A stretch of 64,000 nucleotides of DNA from Paenibacillus sp. DMB20 (GCF_000987955.1 NZ_LAZU01000037.1:1-64000); one strand, 5' to 3'. Positions 35,497-44,277 are shown, counted from the stretch's first letter. The notes: a model not told the origin generated them from the letters alone. A program made the numbers and translations.

Positions 35497-36396
35497 TCAA
35501 CCATGGATTACTTTATACTTTTTATGCTTTTTCGCCAGATACATCGACTCGTCCGCCATTCTGATCAAGGGCTCCATTTCGATCCCCTGTTCCGGATAAC
35601 GGCTGGAACCGATGCTGATACGGATCAGCATGTTCCGACCTTCAATGAAAAAAGGTCGCTCGAACTCTTTGAGGATTTGCCGGATCATTTTGTCTATATG
35701 GTTCAGTTCATCCACGATCATGACAAATTCATCGCCGCTCTTCCGATAGACTTGGCCCCATGGGAAAGCATACTTGACCAACCGGCTTGCGCAAGCCTTC
35801 AGCACCTTGTCCCCCACGACATGGCCATAGACATCATTGACCTTTTTAAAATGATCGATATCGATAAAAAGAAGGCCGAACTTGCCTCCCTTGGCCCCGC
35901 GTCCAAGCTTCTCGTACATGCGTTCGCGAAAATTCCTGAAATTCTGAATTCCCGTCAATTCGTCGGTATATGCCAATGAGCGAAGCCGTTCATATTCATT
36001 CACTTGCCCAAGCGGGAACACCTGTAAGATATAGCTTGATAGTTTCTTATCTTGGCTTATCTGCATAAAGGCATGAAACGATTGGTTTCGATTATTTTTC
36101 AACCGGATCTGACCGGTCCATAAGTTCGCCGTCTTCATTTCTTCCTTCAAATCACTAAAAAAATTCCTTGGGCCCTTTTTGTCGATCAGCCCGTTCAAAT
36201 GTAACGGACCTGAATCCTTGCCGGCACCATCATCATAAAACATCGCCTCAAAACGTTTACTAACTTTTACAATATCCCCTTCTAAGCTAACTATCGCCAG
36301 CATTGACTCCTGTAAAAGTGAGGAAGAAATCGCAGACATGTCCTGAACCGTCAAATGATCGATGGAATTCGACATATTCTCCGAATAAGTTTTCAT
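35497..36396 (-). CDS. PAS-GGDEF protein, probable diguanylate cyclase
   Basis: A 299-residue soluble protein. Residues ~25-130 look like a PAS sensor (MLAIVSLEGDIVKVSKRFEA). Residues ~140-297 are a GGDEF domain: YTDELTGIQNFRNFRERM, FIDIDHFKKVND and the active-site loop RKSGDEFVMIV, i.e. SGDEF, a variant seen in active cyclases. No RXXD inhibitory site is evident before the loop. It would make c-di-GMP from two GTP. First gene of the five-gene operon, so c-di-GMP probably acts on the neighbouring synthase (inference). Confidence 0.88.
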   Translation of the reverse strand: MKTYSENMSNSIDHLTVQDMSAISSSLLQESMLAIVSLEGDIVKVSKRFEAMFYDDGAGKDSGPLHLNGLIDKKGPRNFFSDLKEEMKTANLWTGQIRLKNNRNQSFHAFMQISQDKKLSSYILQVFPLGQVNEYERLRSLAYTDELTGIQNFRNFRERMYEKLGRGAKGGKFGLLFIDIDHFKKVNDVYGHVVGDKVLKACASRLVKYAFPWGQVYRKSGDEFVMIVDELNHIDKMIRQILKEFERPFFIEGRNMLIRISIGSSRYPEQGIEMEPLIRMADESMYLAKKHKKYKVIHG

Positions 36397-36587
36397 AACT
36401 TTCTCTCTCCATCTCCTTTTCTATCCCAATTCTCCTTTTCTCTCTTTGTCAACCGCAAAAATCATACTTCTTACTTTAAACCGCCGGACATTGGTCCATC
36501 CAAGATTGTCTGCTTTCTTGAAGGGGTCTTTGCCTGAACCGGTCTCTCCCCGGCGGATTGCGTCAGGATTGGCTGGGCTCGCTGCAT
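36397..36587. other. Upstream region of the exopolysaccharide operon
   Basis: Between the PAS-GGDEF start and a terminator. A 7-bp perfect stem CCGCCGG (36481-36487)/CCGGCGG (36550-36556) encloses about 60 nt, on the transcribed side of the operon. It could be a leader structure. I could not match it to a known riboswitch; no clear promoter is visible. Confidence 0.35.
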
Positions 36588-36623
36588 AAAAAAACGGCCG
36601 ATTATAGTATAAACCAGCCGTTT
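36588..36623 (-). terminator. Terminator-like hairpin upstream of the exopolysaccharide operon
   Basis: AAACGGC pairs with GCCGTTT, followed by T7 on the minus strand. The loop contains TATACTATAAT, which could double as a -10 element for the downstream operon. Confidence 0.55.
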
Positions 36624-36677
36624 GAATTCATTTTGAATTTTTTGTCGAAAGGTAAGACGAAAAGCCATTATAAATAT

Positions 36678-36789
36678 AAGAAAAAACGTCTTTCGACGTA
36701 CTTTCTCTGAAGACAGACCGCTTTTAGCGGAAGTTTTTCTTGCGATATAAGGAAGCCGTGTCTCTGAAGCTTATACTTTCTTATATCTT
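36678..36789 (+). repeat. Structured intergenic repeat, copy 4
   Basis: Outer arm AAGAAAAAAC with GTTTTTCTT (36733-36741). Inner hairpins ACGTC-TTTC-GACGT and CCGC-TTTTA-GCGG. Terminal stem GATATAAG (36744-36751) with CTTATATC (36780-36787). Relative to copies 2-3 the terminal stem carries a paired G-C to T-A change. Confidence 0.9.
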
Positions 36790-36790
36790 A

Positions 36791-36900
36791 AAAAAAAACG
36801 TCTTTCGACGTACTTTCTCTGAAGACAGACCGCATTTTAGCGGAAGTTTTTCTTGCGATATAAGGAAGGCGTGTCTCTGAAGCTTATTCTTTTATATCTA
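36791..36900 (+). repeat. Structured intergenic repeat, copy 5
   Basis: Tandem copy of copy 4 with the same 112-bp period seen between copies 2 and 3. Terminal stem GATATAAG (36857-36864) faces TTTATATC, leaving one G-T wobble. Confidence 0.88.
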
Positions 36901-36938
36901 AAAAAAAAGAACCTGGCAAAGTTAATCCTTGCCAGGTC
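36901..36938 (-). terminator. Rho-independent terminator of cysK
   Basis: ACCTGGCAA pairs with TTGCCAGGT (minus strand), followed by C and T8. It lies about 60 nt after the cysK stop and directly abuts repeat copy 5. Confidence 0.88.
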
Positions 36939-36995
36939 CGGTTGAAACGTATTCGATTTGAAGCGTAATCCTTCATTCATTTGTCCGGGTCGTTC

Positions 36996-37931
36996 TTAAA
37001 TATCCTCGAACAAATTGGTGGACAGGTACCGCTCGCCGCTGTCAGGCAGAAGAACGACGATATTTTTCCCGGTATACTCCGGGCGGGCGGCCAACTGCAT
37101 GGCGGCATATGCGGCAGCGCCCGAAGAAATGCCCACGAGCAAACCTTCGGATTTGGCCAGCTCGCGCGACGTGTCAATGGCGTCCTGGTTGCTGACCGTC
37201 AAAATCTCGTCGACGATTTCCCGATTGAAATTGCCGGGTACAAAGCCGGCCCCGATCCCCTGGATCTGGTGCGCTCCCCGTTCACCGCCGGATAGTACCG
37301 GGGAATCAGCCGGTTCGACGGCAACAATCCTGACATCGTTCTTTTTCTGCTTCAGCACCTCGCCTACACCCGATATGGTGCCGCCGGTGCCGACGCCGGC
37401 CACAAAAATATCCACTTCCCCATTCGTGTCGCGCCAAATTTCTTCCGCGGTCGTTTTTTTGTGAACCGCCGGGTTGGCCGGATTTTCGAACTGCTGCGGA
37501 AGGAACGCCCCCGGCGTCGATGCCGCTATCTCCTCCGCGCGTTTGATGGCGCCGGCCATGCCTTCGTTCGACGGCGTCAACACCAGTTCGGCGCCAAGCG
37601 CGGCGAGCAGCTTTCTGCGCTCCACGCTGAAACTTTCCGGCAGCGTAATAATCAGTTTATATCCCAGTGCGGCAGCGGCAAACGCCAGCCCGACTCCGGT
37701 ATTTCCGCTGGTCGGCTCCACAATGACCGAACCCGGTTTGAGCAGCCCTTTTTCCTCGGCATCCTTGATCATGGCATATCCAATCCGGTCCTTCACGCTG
37801 CTCGCGGGGTTAAAGTATTCCAGCTTGGCAATGACCTTGCCCTGCAGCTGATGCTTCCGGTTAAAGTTTGATAATTCCAACAGCGGCGTGTTTCCGATCA
37901 GCTCCGTTAGATTTTTCGCGATTCCTGGCAT
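36996..37931 (-). CDS. cysK: Cysteine synthase A (O-acetylserine sulfhydrylase)
   Basis: A 311-residue PLP enzyme that makes cysteine from O-acetylserine and sulfide. The PLP Lys is in NPASSVKDRIGYAM near residue 45; TSGNTGVGLAF and GVGTGGTISGVGE bind the cofactor phosphate and substrate. Ribosome site GGAGGT is 8 nt before the ATG. Monocistronic with its own terminator. Confidence 0.95.
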   Translation of the reverse strand: MPGIAKNLTELIGNTPLLELSNFNRKHQLQGKVIAKLEYFNPASSVKDRIGYAMIKDAEEKGLLKPGSVIVEPTSGNTGVGLAFAAAALGYKLIITLPESFSVERRKLLAALGAELVLTPSNEGMAGAIKRAEEIAASTPGAFLPQQFENPANPAVHKKTTAEEIWRDTNGEVDIFVAGVGTGGTISGVGEVLKQKKNDVRIVAVEPADSPVLSGGERGAHQIQGIGAGFVPGNFNREIVDEILTVSNQDAIDTSRELAKSEGLLVGISSGAAAYAAMQLAARPEYTGKNIVVLLPDSGERYLSTNLFEDI

Positions 37932-38017
37932 AGGATGTTACCTCCATCTATTTGTTCTCCAAGCTTCACTTTACCACTCCCGGCATTAAAAAACAAAAAC
38001 CTGCCATAACCGGATCT

Positions 38018-38818
38018 TCAAAAAATCATTCCGCTCAGGACAAATAGCATATTCATCATAAAGTGCATTGCAATGACAGGCAAAAGACCTTGCGACCGAA
38101 CCGCGACCGCCGACATCATCCACCCGAACACTGCAAACAACAGGCACACCCACCATGAAAAACCGAGATGAAGATGATAGAACCCGAAACCGGTACCCGC
38201 AATGAATATCCCTTTCACTTCCCCGAATAACCCGGCAAAACCGCTTAAAATGTACCCCCGCCACAAGATCTCTTCCAGGATCGCGTTAACGGCGGAAAAA
38301 CCAAAGGCATAAACCAGGAGTTGAACGATGTCAGGCTGGTTCCAGTCGATCATCCATGAGAACGAAAATACGGCTACGGCTGCAAAGATGATAAGAAAAC
38401 GCCATATCGGGTCCTGCACGGGCCCTTTTAGTATCAAGGGAAAATAAATCTTATGGCTCCAGCCGCCCGGGGTCAGATATGTAACTTCGGTGTTCAAAAA
38501 ACGCCCCAAAACGAAAAATGGCATGATCCAAGCCGTTAGAGCCATTCGTGATGCAATGATCGACCATTCCCCGTACTCCTCCAACGGAGCTTTCAGAACG
38601 GGGCCGGTCAGGGCATAAAGCCCATATCCGGTCAGCAAGGCCGCACAAAGTCCGGCAGCCTTTTTGGCATCGGGAGAAACAGGCGTGCACATGACACCTG
38701 CAAGCAGAAACCCTCCTATGAATGCGCCGGACAGCGGCAGGATCTGGCCTCCGATAACCGTTGCCGTAAAAATGATAAATGCAAACCAAAACAAACGTTT
38801 CTCTTTCCGTTCGGACAA
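38018..38818 (-). CDS. CPBP-family intramembrane metalloprotease (CAAX/Abi type)
   Basis: A 266-residue polytopic membrane protein (about eight hydrophobic segments). The family motifs are present: EEILWRGYI (motif 1, EEXXXR), FGFYHLHLG (motif 2) and HFMMN (motif 3). The start is TTG behind AGGAG. Such proteases are linked to bacteriocin self-immunity or membrane-protein turnover; the substrate is unknown. Confidence 0.85.
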   Translation of the reverse strand: MSERKEKRLFWFAFIIFTATVIGGQILPLSGAFIGGFLLAGVMCTPVSPDAKKAAGLCAALLTGYGLYALTGPVLKAPLEEYGEWSIIASRMALTAWIMPFFVLGRFLNTEVTYLTPGGWSHKIYFPLILKGPVQDPIWRFLIIFAAVAVFSFSWMIDWNQPDIVQLLVYAFGFSAVNAILEEILWRGYILSGFAGLFGEVKGIFIAGTGFGFYHLHLGFSWWVCLLFAVFGWMMSAVAVRSQGLLPVIAMHFMMNMLFVLSGMIF

Positions 38819-38864
38819 CTGCTATTCTCCTCTGCCCTACCACCAGGTCTTATCGTATTTTCCC

Positions 38865-39564
38865 TTATGCACTCAGCACCTTGGCCAGCTCAAGCAAATC
38901 CTCTATAATATACGTCGCTTTTGGTGCGCCTCCAACACCTGATCGCGGCCGCGGTAAAGACAGAAATCGATCCCCGCCCCTCTGGCTCCCTCGTAGTCGT
39001 CTCTTAAAGAATCGCCGATATACAAAGCTTCCTCCGGACGAACCTTAAGCTCCTTCAGCATCAGCTCAAAGATTTGCCGGTCAGGTTCCAGCAACGGACT
39101 TCATCCGAGATGACCAGAGCATCGAAATGATGGATCAAGCCACCGGTCTCCAGCCGCTTGCGCTGCGCCGATCCAATGCCATTGGACAAAATGCCAAGCG
39201 AGTATTTTCCATGAAGCGAATTTATCAATATATCTGCATTAGGTTCCAGATGACAGGTGCCGCAAAACAGATTCCAATACGTTTCCGTCAATTCGCGCGG
39301 GTTGGCCGCTTCCCTCTTCAACTGCCGGAACGTGTCCGTAAAGGAGTGCCCCAACACTTGATCGATGCTGTGATTGTTATGGATTCTATCCATCCAGTAC
39401 TTGAGATTGATCGGCCCAAACACCGCCCAAAACTCGTCCCATTCCAGTTGTTCATGGTGCAGATGATTCCCAAGCGCCTGCTTCATGCAGCTTCGCTCGC
39501 TCAGGTCGTAGTCAAGCAGCGTGTTGTCCAGATCAAAAATAACCGCTTTATATTTGTCCAACAT
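38865..39564 (-). CDS. HAD-family hydrolase (YjjG-like), two frameshifts
   Basis: Motif I is VIFDLDNTLLDYD, motif II LSNGIGSAQRK, and motif IV ALYIGDSLRDDYEGARGAG. The sequence as given breaks near 39098-39105 (after VISDEVR) and again near 38926-38934; between and after the breaks LEPDRQIFELM and ATYIIEDLLELAKVLSA continue the same protein to a TAA at 38865-38867. Restored length is about 233 residues, normal for a nucleotide/sugar phosphatase of this type. Exact substrate unknown. Confidence 0.82.
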
Positions 39565-39650
39565 CCCCTCTCCCTTCCTTTACAAATCATAACCTAACAG
39601 ATAGAGAACGCTCTACAGAAAAATGCAGATTCCATTAAAAATCGATCCCT

Positions 39651-39708
39651 AAAAAAAGACCATCAGGCCATGTCTCCCTTTCAAAAGGGATCATCGCCCA
39701 ATGGTCTT
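39651..39708 (-). terminator. Rho-independent terminator of the His/Asp-rich PepSY gene
   Basis: AAGACCAT pairs with ATGGTCTT around an inner CCCTTT/AAAGGG hairpin; a T7 run follows on the minus strand. It ends the operon that begins with the response regulator, or at least its last gene. Confidence 0.85.
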
Positions 39709-39765
39709 CATGCTTTTAGAAACCTTAGATTGCAAGATTTTCAACTAGCTTTCAAAAACAAGTTA

Positions 39766-40389
39766 TCAATCTTCATCATGATCATCGTGATCATCATGGT
39801 CATGATCATCGTTATAATCATGATCGACGGAGAGCACTTTGCCCGTGACCGCATCGATATCTACTTCAGCTTTCCCCTTAGAAGTTCTAAGTTTCACCTC
39901 ATAAATGTACCGGTTGTCGTCCTCATCCAGCTTGACTTTGATAACCTTGCCGCCGCTTACCGTCTTGGCGGCAATGTCCGAAGCCTGCTTGGAAGTAATT
40001 TTTACCTTGGTGGACGGGTTCTTCGATTCATAGTGGCGGTCCCGGTCGTCTTCATCATCCATATCTCTATCCAATACAGCCAGAACTTTGCCGCTCACGG
40101 CATCAACATGCACATCTTTATCATGACCGCCGGCTTGTTCCACCTCAACTTCGTAATATACTTTACCCTGCTTGCGTTCCAGGTCCACATCCTCGACATG
40201 GCCCTTGACTGCTTTTAATGCAGCGGTCTTCGCCTGCTCGACGGTAATGTATTTCTGTCCGGCTTGCGTTATGTTGTTCATTCCTGCCTTGCTGTCCGCG
40301 CTATCTCCGTTTACTTGACCTGCTGTAACCGCAGTCCCTCCAAACAGCAGCGCTGCCGACAAAGTTCCAATCCACATTTTTCGATTCAT
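39766..40389 (-). CDS. Secreted PepSY-domain protein with His/Asp-rich tail
   Basis: A 207-residue exported protein: signal peptide (MNRKMWIGTLSAALLFGG), two PepSY domains (residues ~45-105 with YYEVEV, and ~125-190 with YIYEVKLRTSKG) and a C-terminal DHDYNDDHDHDDHDD tail that looks metal binding. The start ATG 40387-40389 has AAGGAGG 8 nt upstream. PepSY domains often act as protease or two-component modulators. It sits downstream of a sensor kinase and another PepSY gene. Confidence 0.83.
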   Translation of the reverse strand: MNRKMWIGTLSAALLFGGTAVTAGQVNGDSADSKAGMNNITQAGQKYITVEQAKTAALKAVKGHVEDVDLERKQGKVYYEVEVEQAGGHDKDVHVDAVSGKVLAVLDRDMDDEDDRDRHYESKNPSTKVKITSKQASDIAAKTVSGGKVIKVKLDEDDNRYIYEVKLRTSKGKAEVDIDAVTGKVLSVDHDYNDDHDHDDHDDHDED

Positions 40390-40544
40390 TCGTGGTTTCC
40401 TCCTTCGAATTAGATATCTCATGATTGCCTTCATATTTAGAATACCCGGCGGTCATGAGAGGCCGGAAAGAGAAACATTAAAATTTGATGAGAAAATGGA
40501 GTTCTCTTTCACAGAATATACGAAAACTACTCTATAACGGGCAA

Positions 40545-41288
40545 TTACGATCCGTCATCTTCGGCGTTATCCGAATCCCAGGTTACCGTGCGGACCGCCC
40601 CCGATATCGCATTCACCTCAACGGTGGCTTCCCGGCCATCGGCCAATTCGATTTCGATCAGATAATAAGGAACGCCGTCCTTGGTGCCTCGAAGCTCCAC
40701 ATCGTCCACCTCGCCGGGAATTCTGGCAAGGGCTAGCTTGGATGCTTCCTTCTCCGTGAGCAGCCGGGCGGTTTCGTCGCCTTCCTTGGAAGGGCCGGAC
40801 ATTTTGCGGGTCGATATCGTGTCCCCGGTGTGCGGGTCCAGGATGATCTCCCGTCTGCTCTTGTCCTTGTTCGTAATAATGGCCTCATATACCTGCTTGC
40901 CGTCTTTTCGGATTAGCTCCAGCTTATCTACTTGTCCATCGATGCGCTGCCGGAGTTCTGTTTTTATCTCCTCCCGGCTTTTCAGCGTTTTCTGCTTCGT
41001 ATTTTCCGTCTTCTCAACCTGCCGGATGGACTTTACCGAGCCCGAACGGGCGTCGAGGACAACCTGGTACAGACCCGTCCGGGAGCGAAGCTGCAGCTTG
41101 TATTGCCCGTTCTCAAGCTTGGTTTGTTCGATGTTTCCGGGGTACTGCTTCAGCACTTCCAACTCAGCCTCCCGTGCCGACAGCATCGGGTCCCCGGCCG
41201 TTGATGACTGCCATATGATGAACAGTAAAGCTGCTGCAGCTATTATGGAAATGCCTAACCAGGTCCAGCGTTTCCTTCGTGAATTCAT
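40545..41288 (-). CDS. Membrane-anchored PepSY-domain protein
   Basis: A 247-residue protein with one N-terminal membrane segment (LGISIIAAAALLFIIW) and three PepSY-like repeats outside (VLDARSGSVKSI, ILDPHTGDTIST, EVNAISGAVRTV). The ATG at 41286-41288 follows GAGGTGG; a GTG three codons upstream lies inside that site. It is 68 nt downstream of the histidine kinase, suggesting a regulatory partner of it (inference). Confidence 0.82.
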   Translation of the reverse strand: MNSRRKRWTWLGISIIAAAALLFIIWQSSTAGDPMLSAREAELEVLKQYPGNIEQTKLENGQYKLQLRSRTGLYQVVLDARSGSVKSIRQVEKTENTKQKTLKSREEIKTELRQRIDGQVDKLELIRKDGKQVYEAIITNKDKSRREIILDPHTGDTISTRKMSGPSKEGDETARLLTEKEASKLALARIPGEVDDVELRGTKDGVPYYLIEIELADGREATVEVNAISGAVRTVTWDSDNAEDDGS

Positions 41289-41356
41289 TGACGCCACCTC
41301 ATTATGTTCGTTTCTTCATCCAGCATAGCTAATGAAAATTAGAAATCGCTGAGATT

Positions 41357-42715
41357 TTATTGCTCCATCGAAAAAATGATGGAAGCGGTCGTTCCTTCGC
41401 CCTCCCGGCTGTCCAGTCTAAGCCGGGCCCCGAGAGCGCCGGCGATATCTTTTGCGAGAGAAAGCCCCAGCCCTGAACCTCCGGCACCGGTTCCCCGCGT
41501 CCGGGCCGGATCGACCCGGTAAAAACGGTCAAAGACTTTGTCCAACTCGTCCTTCGGTATTCCGATCCCTTGATCGTATACGGTAATCCACTGCTCCCTG
41601 CCGTTTTCCCCGACTTCAACCGTTATGTCAGCCTCGCTGTATTTACGGGCATTGTCCAGCAAAATAAACAGCAGCTGCTTAAGCTTGCCGGAATCTGTAT
41701 TTCGGCCGCAGGGCTTGTCTGCGATCAGCGTGATCTTCCGGTGGTATGCGTTTTGAAATGCACGAACCGATTCTTCCGCAAGCTGGACCATATCCACCTC
41801 TTCCTTGGTTACGTTCCACTGTTCGGGCTTTCGGGCCAGCATCAGCAGCGTTTCCGTCATCCCGCGCATCCGGACGGCTTCCGACAAAATGGCCTCCACA
41901 GCCTCGTCGAAAATCTCCGGCCGTTCCCGTCCCCGGCGCTGCAGCAGGCTTGCATAGCTTTCGATGATCGTGAGCGGTGTTTTGAGCTCGTGCGAAGCAT
42001 CCGACACAAAGCGCTCCTGCCGCTCGAAGCTGGACTCCAGCATATCCATCATCCGGTTGAACGTCTCTCCCATTTCCTTCAGCTCGTCTTTGGACGGCCC
42101 GGCAAGGCTGAGGCGTTTGAAGCGGCCGCTGCGCAGGATATCCTTCATCGTTCCGGTCATGGAAGCAATCGGCCTCGCCACCCGGTCCGCGAGCATGCGG
42201 CTCGAAAGAACGGCAGGAATAAGCGCGATCAAGGTTACCCCGATCAGCACCGTGCGCAGGACCCCGAGGCGGCTCTCGGTTTCGGCCATGCTTTCCGTGA
42301 GCTGAACGTTAACGACTTCGCCATCGGGCCAAATCACCGGAATGGAAACCCAGGCATAACCGATCCCTTCCACGCTAAGGCGGTCGGTCATGCGTTCCGT
42401 TACATAGGCGTATTTCAGTTCGCTCAGCTTCGATTCCTCAGATGTGGTTACCGGGGGCGAGCTGGTTCCGTCCGGTTTCACGATACGCAGCATTCCGTCC
42501 AGCGGAGCGTACGCCCGGAGCAGATCATCCGGCGGTATGGAACCGGCGGATCGCTGAACTCCTTGGACGATCGACTCCGCCTCCGCTTCGGCCCGTTTCA
42601 CCTCGTTGCCGAAGGACATACGGTCAAAAAGGATATAAACCGAAAGGTTCACGGCGACGAGCAGAACCGCGAACAGAACGGAGGAATATAAATGTATTTT
42701 GCTCCTCAGCTTCAT
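41357..42715 (-). CDS. Sensor histidine kinase
   Basis: A 452-residue membrane kinase: TM1 at residues ~9-30, an extracytoplasmic loop of ~120 residues, TM2 at ~155-175, HAMP linker, HisKA with the phospho-His in FVSDASHELKTPLT, and the ATPase domain with DNARKYS, DQGIGIPKDEL and GGSGLGLSL. It overlaps the response regulator stop by 4 nt and signals to it. The stimulus is unknown; downstream PepSY genes point to envelope sensing. Confidence 0.93.
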   Translation of the reverse strand: MKLRSKIHLYSSVLFAVLLVAVNLSVYILFDRMSFGNEVKRAEAEAESIVQGVQRSAGSIPPDDLLRAYAPLDGMLRIVKPDGTSSPPVTTSEESKLSELKYAYVTERMTDRLSVEGIGYAWVSIPVIWPDGEVVNVQLTESMAETESRLGVLRTVLIGVTLIALIPAVLSSRMLADRVARPIASMTGTMKDILRSGRFKRLSLAGPSKDELKEMGETFNRMMDMLESSFERQERFVSDASHELKTPLTIIESYASLLQRRGRERPEIFDEAVEAILSEAVRMRGMTETLLMLARKPEQWNVTKEEVDMVQLAEESVRAFQNAYHRKITLIADKPCGRNTDSGKLKQLLFILLDNARKYSEADITVEVGENGREQWITVYDQGIGIPKDELDKVFDRFYRVDPARTRGTGAGGSGLGLSLAKDIAGALGARLRLDSREGEGTTASIIFSMEQ

Positions 42716-43421
42716 GCCTGCTCCTTCAGGACGTATCCGACCCCGCGAACCGTATGGATCAGTTCCGAAGACCGGCCATGGTCGATCTTTTTGCGAATAT
42801 AGCGGATATATACGTCCACAACGTTGGTATCCCCGTAATAATCATATCCCCACACCGCCTGCAATATCTGTTCCCGGGTCAGCACCTGGCGCTGATGCCT
42901 AAGCAAAAACCTCAGCAGATCGAATTCCCGCGGCGTTAGCTCCACGCTGTCGCCGTCGCGAACGATCTCCCGGGTTTGCTCGTTAAGCCGCAGGCTGCCG
43001 CGCTTAACCACCCTTCCTCCATGGCGGCGGCTGGCGGTTGATCAAAGGTTGCGGTGCTGCTCAAACGCAATGCCGCACGAATCCGGGCCAGCAGCTCCTC
43101 GATTTGAAACGGCTTCGTGACGTAATCATTCGCGCCGAGATCAAGGCCGGACACCTTGTCCTCCACCGAGTCCTTCGCCGTGAGCAAAATAACCGGAACC
43201 CGGGCATTCTGCTGGCGTATGCGCCGAAGCACCTCGATCCCGCTCAATTTCGGCAGCATGACGTCCAATAGAATGAGGTCCCAACTGCCGGAACGGTAAG
43301 CTTCAAGGCCCTCCGTTCCCGTGCTCGCCTTTCCTACCCGGTATCCCTCATATTCCAGCTCGATCTGCAGCAGCCGAGCAATTTTATCTTCATCTTCTAT
43401 GACGAGAATCGCTTCGTTCAT
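42712..43421 (-). CDS. OmpR/PhoB-family response regulator, one frameshift
   Basis: N-terminal receiver (IEDEDKIARLLQ, phospho-Asp in LILLDVMLP, Lys in YVTKPF) and C-terminal winged helix (VELTPREFDLLRFLLR, REQILQAVWGYDYYGDTNVV, VRGVGYVL). The two halves are in different frames as given, joined near the C run 43011-43013: reading GGGG instead of GGG gives a continuous protein of about 236 residues. Cognate of the kinase at 41357. Confidence 0.92.
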
Positions 43422-43462
43422 CGGTTATTCCCCCTGACTCATATCTATTCCCCAGTATACAA

Positions 43463-43493
43463 TAAAACCCGGCACCATTTCCGGTGCCGGGTT
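43463..43493 (-). terminator. Terminator of the DUF4367-like gene
   Basis: AACCCGGCACC pairs with GGTGCCGGGTT, followed by TTTT on the minus strand, 29 nt after the stop. Confidence 0.85.
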
Positions 43494-43521
43494 GTGATGG
43501 TTGCTGGCATGAGAATTATAT

Positions 43522-44136
43522 TTAGCGGATGAAAGCTTCCGCTATCCTCAGCAACTCTTCTTTTGTTAAATTGCTTTTGATGCTGTTTGATATGAAGTAT
43601 TGGAGATTGTTTTTCTCGTCAACCCAACTTAGCCCTTGCTTAGTATGGCTATTCCCGTAGCGAATGTAGATCATATCCTGTCCCTTTAGGGTAAGCTTTT
43701 CGACGTGATCCTCATCTGTATACTTCAACTCTTGTTTTTCCGTAATTCCGCCGCGCATTACCGCATTTACCGTTATATAATCTTCCTGGTCCCGGCCTTT
43801 GACATAATGGAGGCTAACCTGCTTCCATCTTGAAGATTCCAGCTTTTTAATAAACACTTTCTTATGATTCGTTGAAACTTCAGCCTGCCGGATCAGCTCA
43901 TTTTGAATTTTATAATAGGTTGCTGAAGGCCCATGATCATTAAACAATCCCGAAAGACCCATATTGGACAAGTTCCCCTCTTTAAAGGAATAGTCTTTCA
44001 GGAGACGAAATGGATAATCGGTATTGGGCATCCCTTGCTTTCGGGCTTCTGCCTGAAACGTAGAAAGTGTTCCCAGAGAAAGAGTACCTGAAGAAAAGTT
44101 CAGCAGTGTATCCTTTCCGTAGATCTCTCTCTTCAA
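43522..44136 (-). CDS. DUF4367-like protein, possibly N-terminally truncated
   Basis: The C-terminal part (GLSWVDEKNNLQYFI, TKEELLRIAEAFI) resembles the DUF4367 domain found in membrane-bound anti-sigma-like proteins. No membrane segment or signal peptide is present. The best start is a TTG at 44134-44136 with a weak AAGGA; the frame stays open about 65 nt further upstream to a stop without a better start, so the 5' part of an ancestral gene may be lost. Function unknown. Confidence 0.55.
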   Translation of the reverse strand: MKREIYGKDTLLNFSSGTLSLGTLSTFQAEARKQGMPNTDYPFRLLKDYSFKEGNLSNMGLSGLFNDHGPSATYYKIQNELIRQAEVSTNHKKVFIKKLESSRWKQVSLHYVKGRDQEDYITVNAVMRGGITEKQELKYTDEDHVEKLTLKGQDMIYIRYGNSHTKQGLSWVDEKNNLQYFISNSIKSNLTKEELLRIAEAFIR

Positions 44137-44277
44137 GTCGTTAATTTCCTTATCATGGATATGGTAAAAGTCATTAGGTATAACACATGGTTTTCTAGAA
44201 AAGGGACAACGTTTTCTTAACTAGTTCTGAAAATAGTCAGCAAACAACCGCATGCGGTCAAGAAATGAAGCAGGAAT

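Noticed and set aside
36481..36556. Glycine or c-di-GMP riboswitch
   Set aside because: Fragments such as GGGGAGAG and TTCAGGCAAAG look suggestive, but their order and spacing do not match either aptamer.
28561..36900. CRISPR array
   Set aside because: Only two copies per locus, unit of 112 bp with self-complementary arms, no variable spacers and no cas genes.
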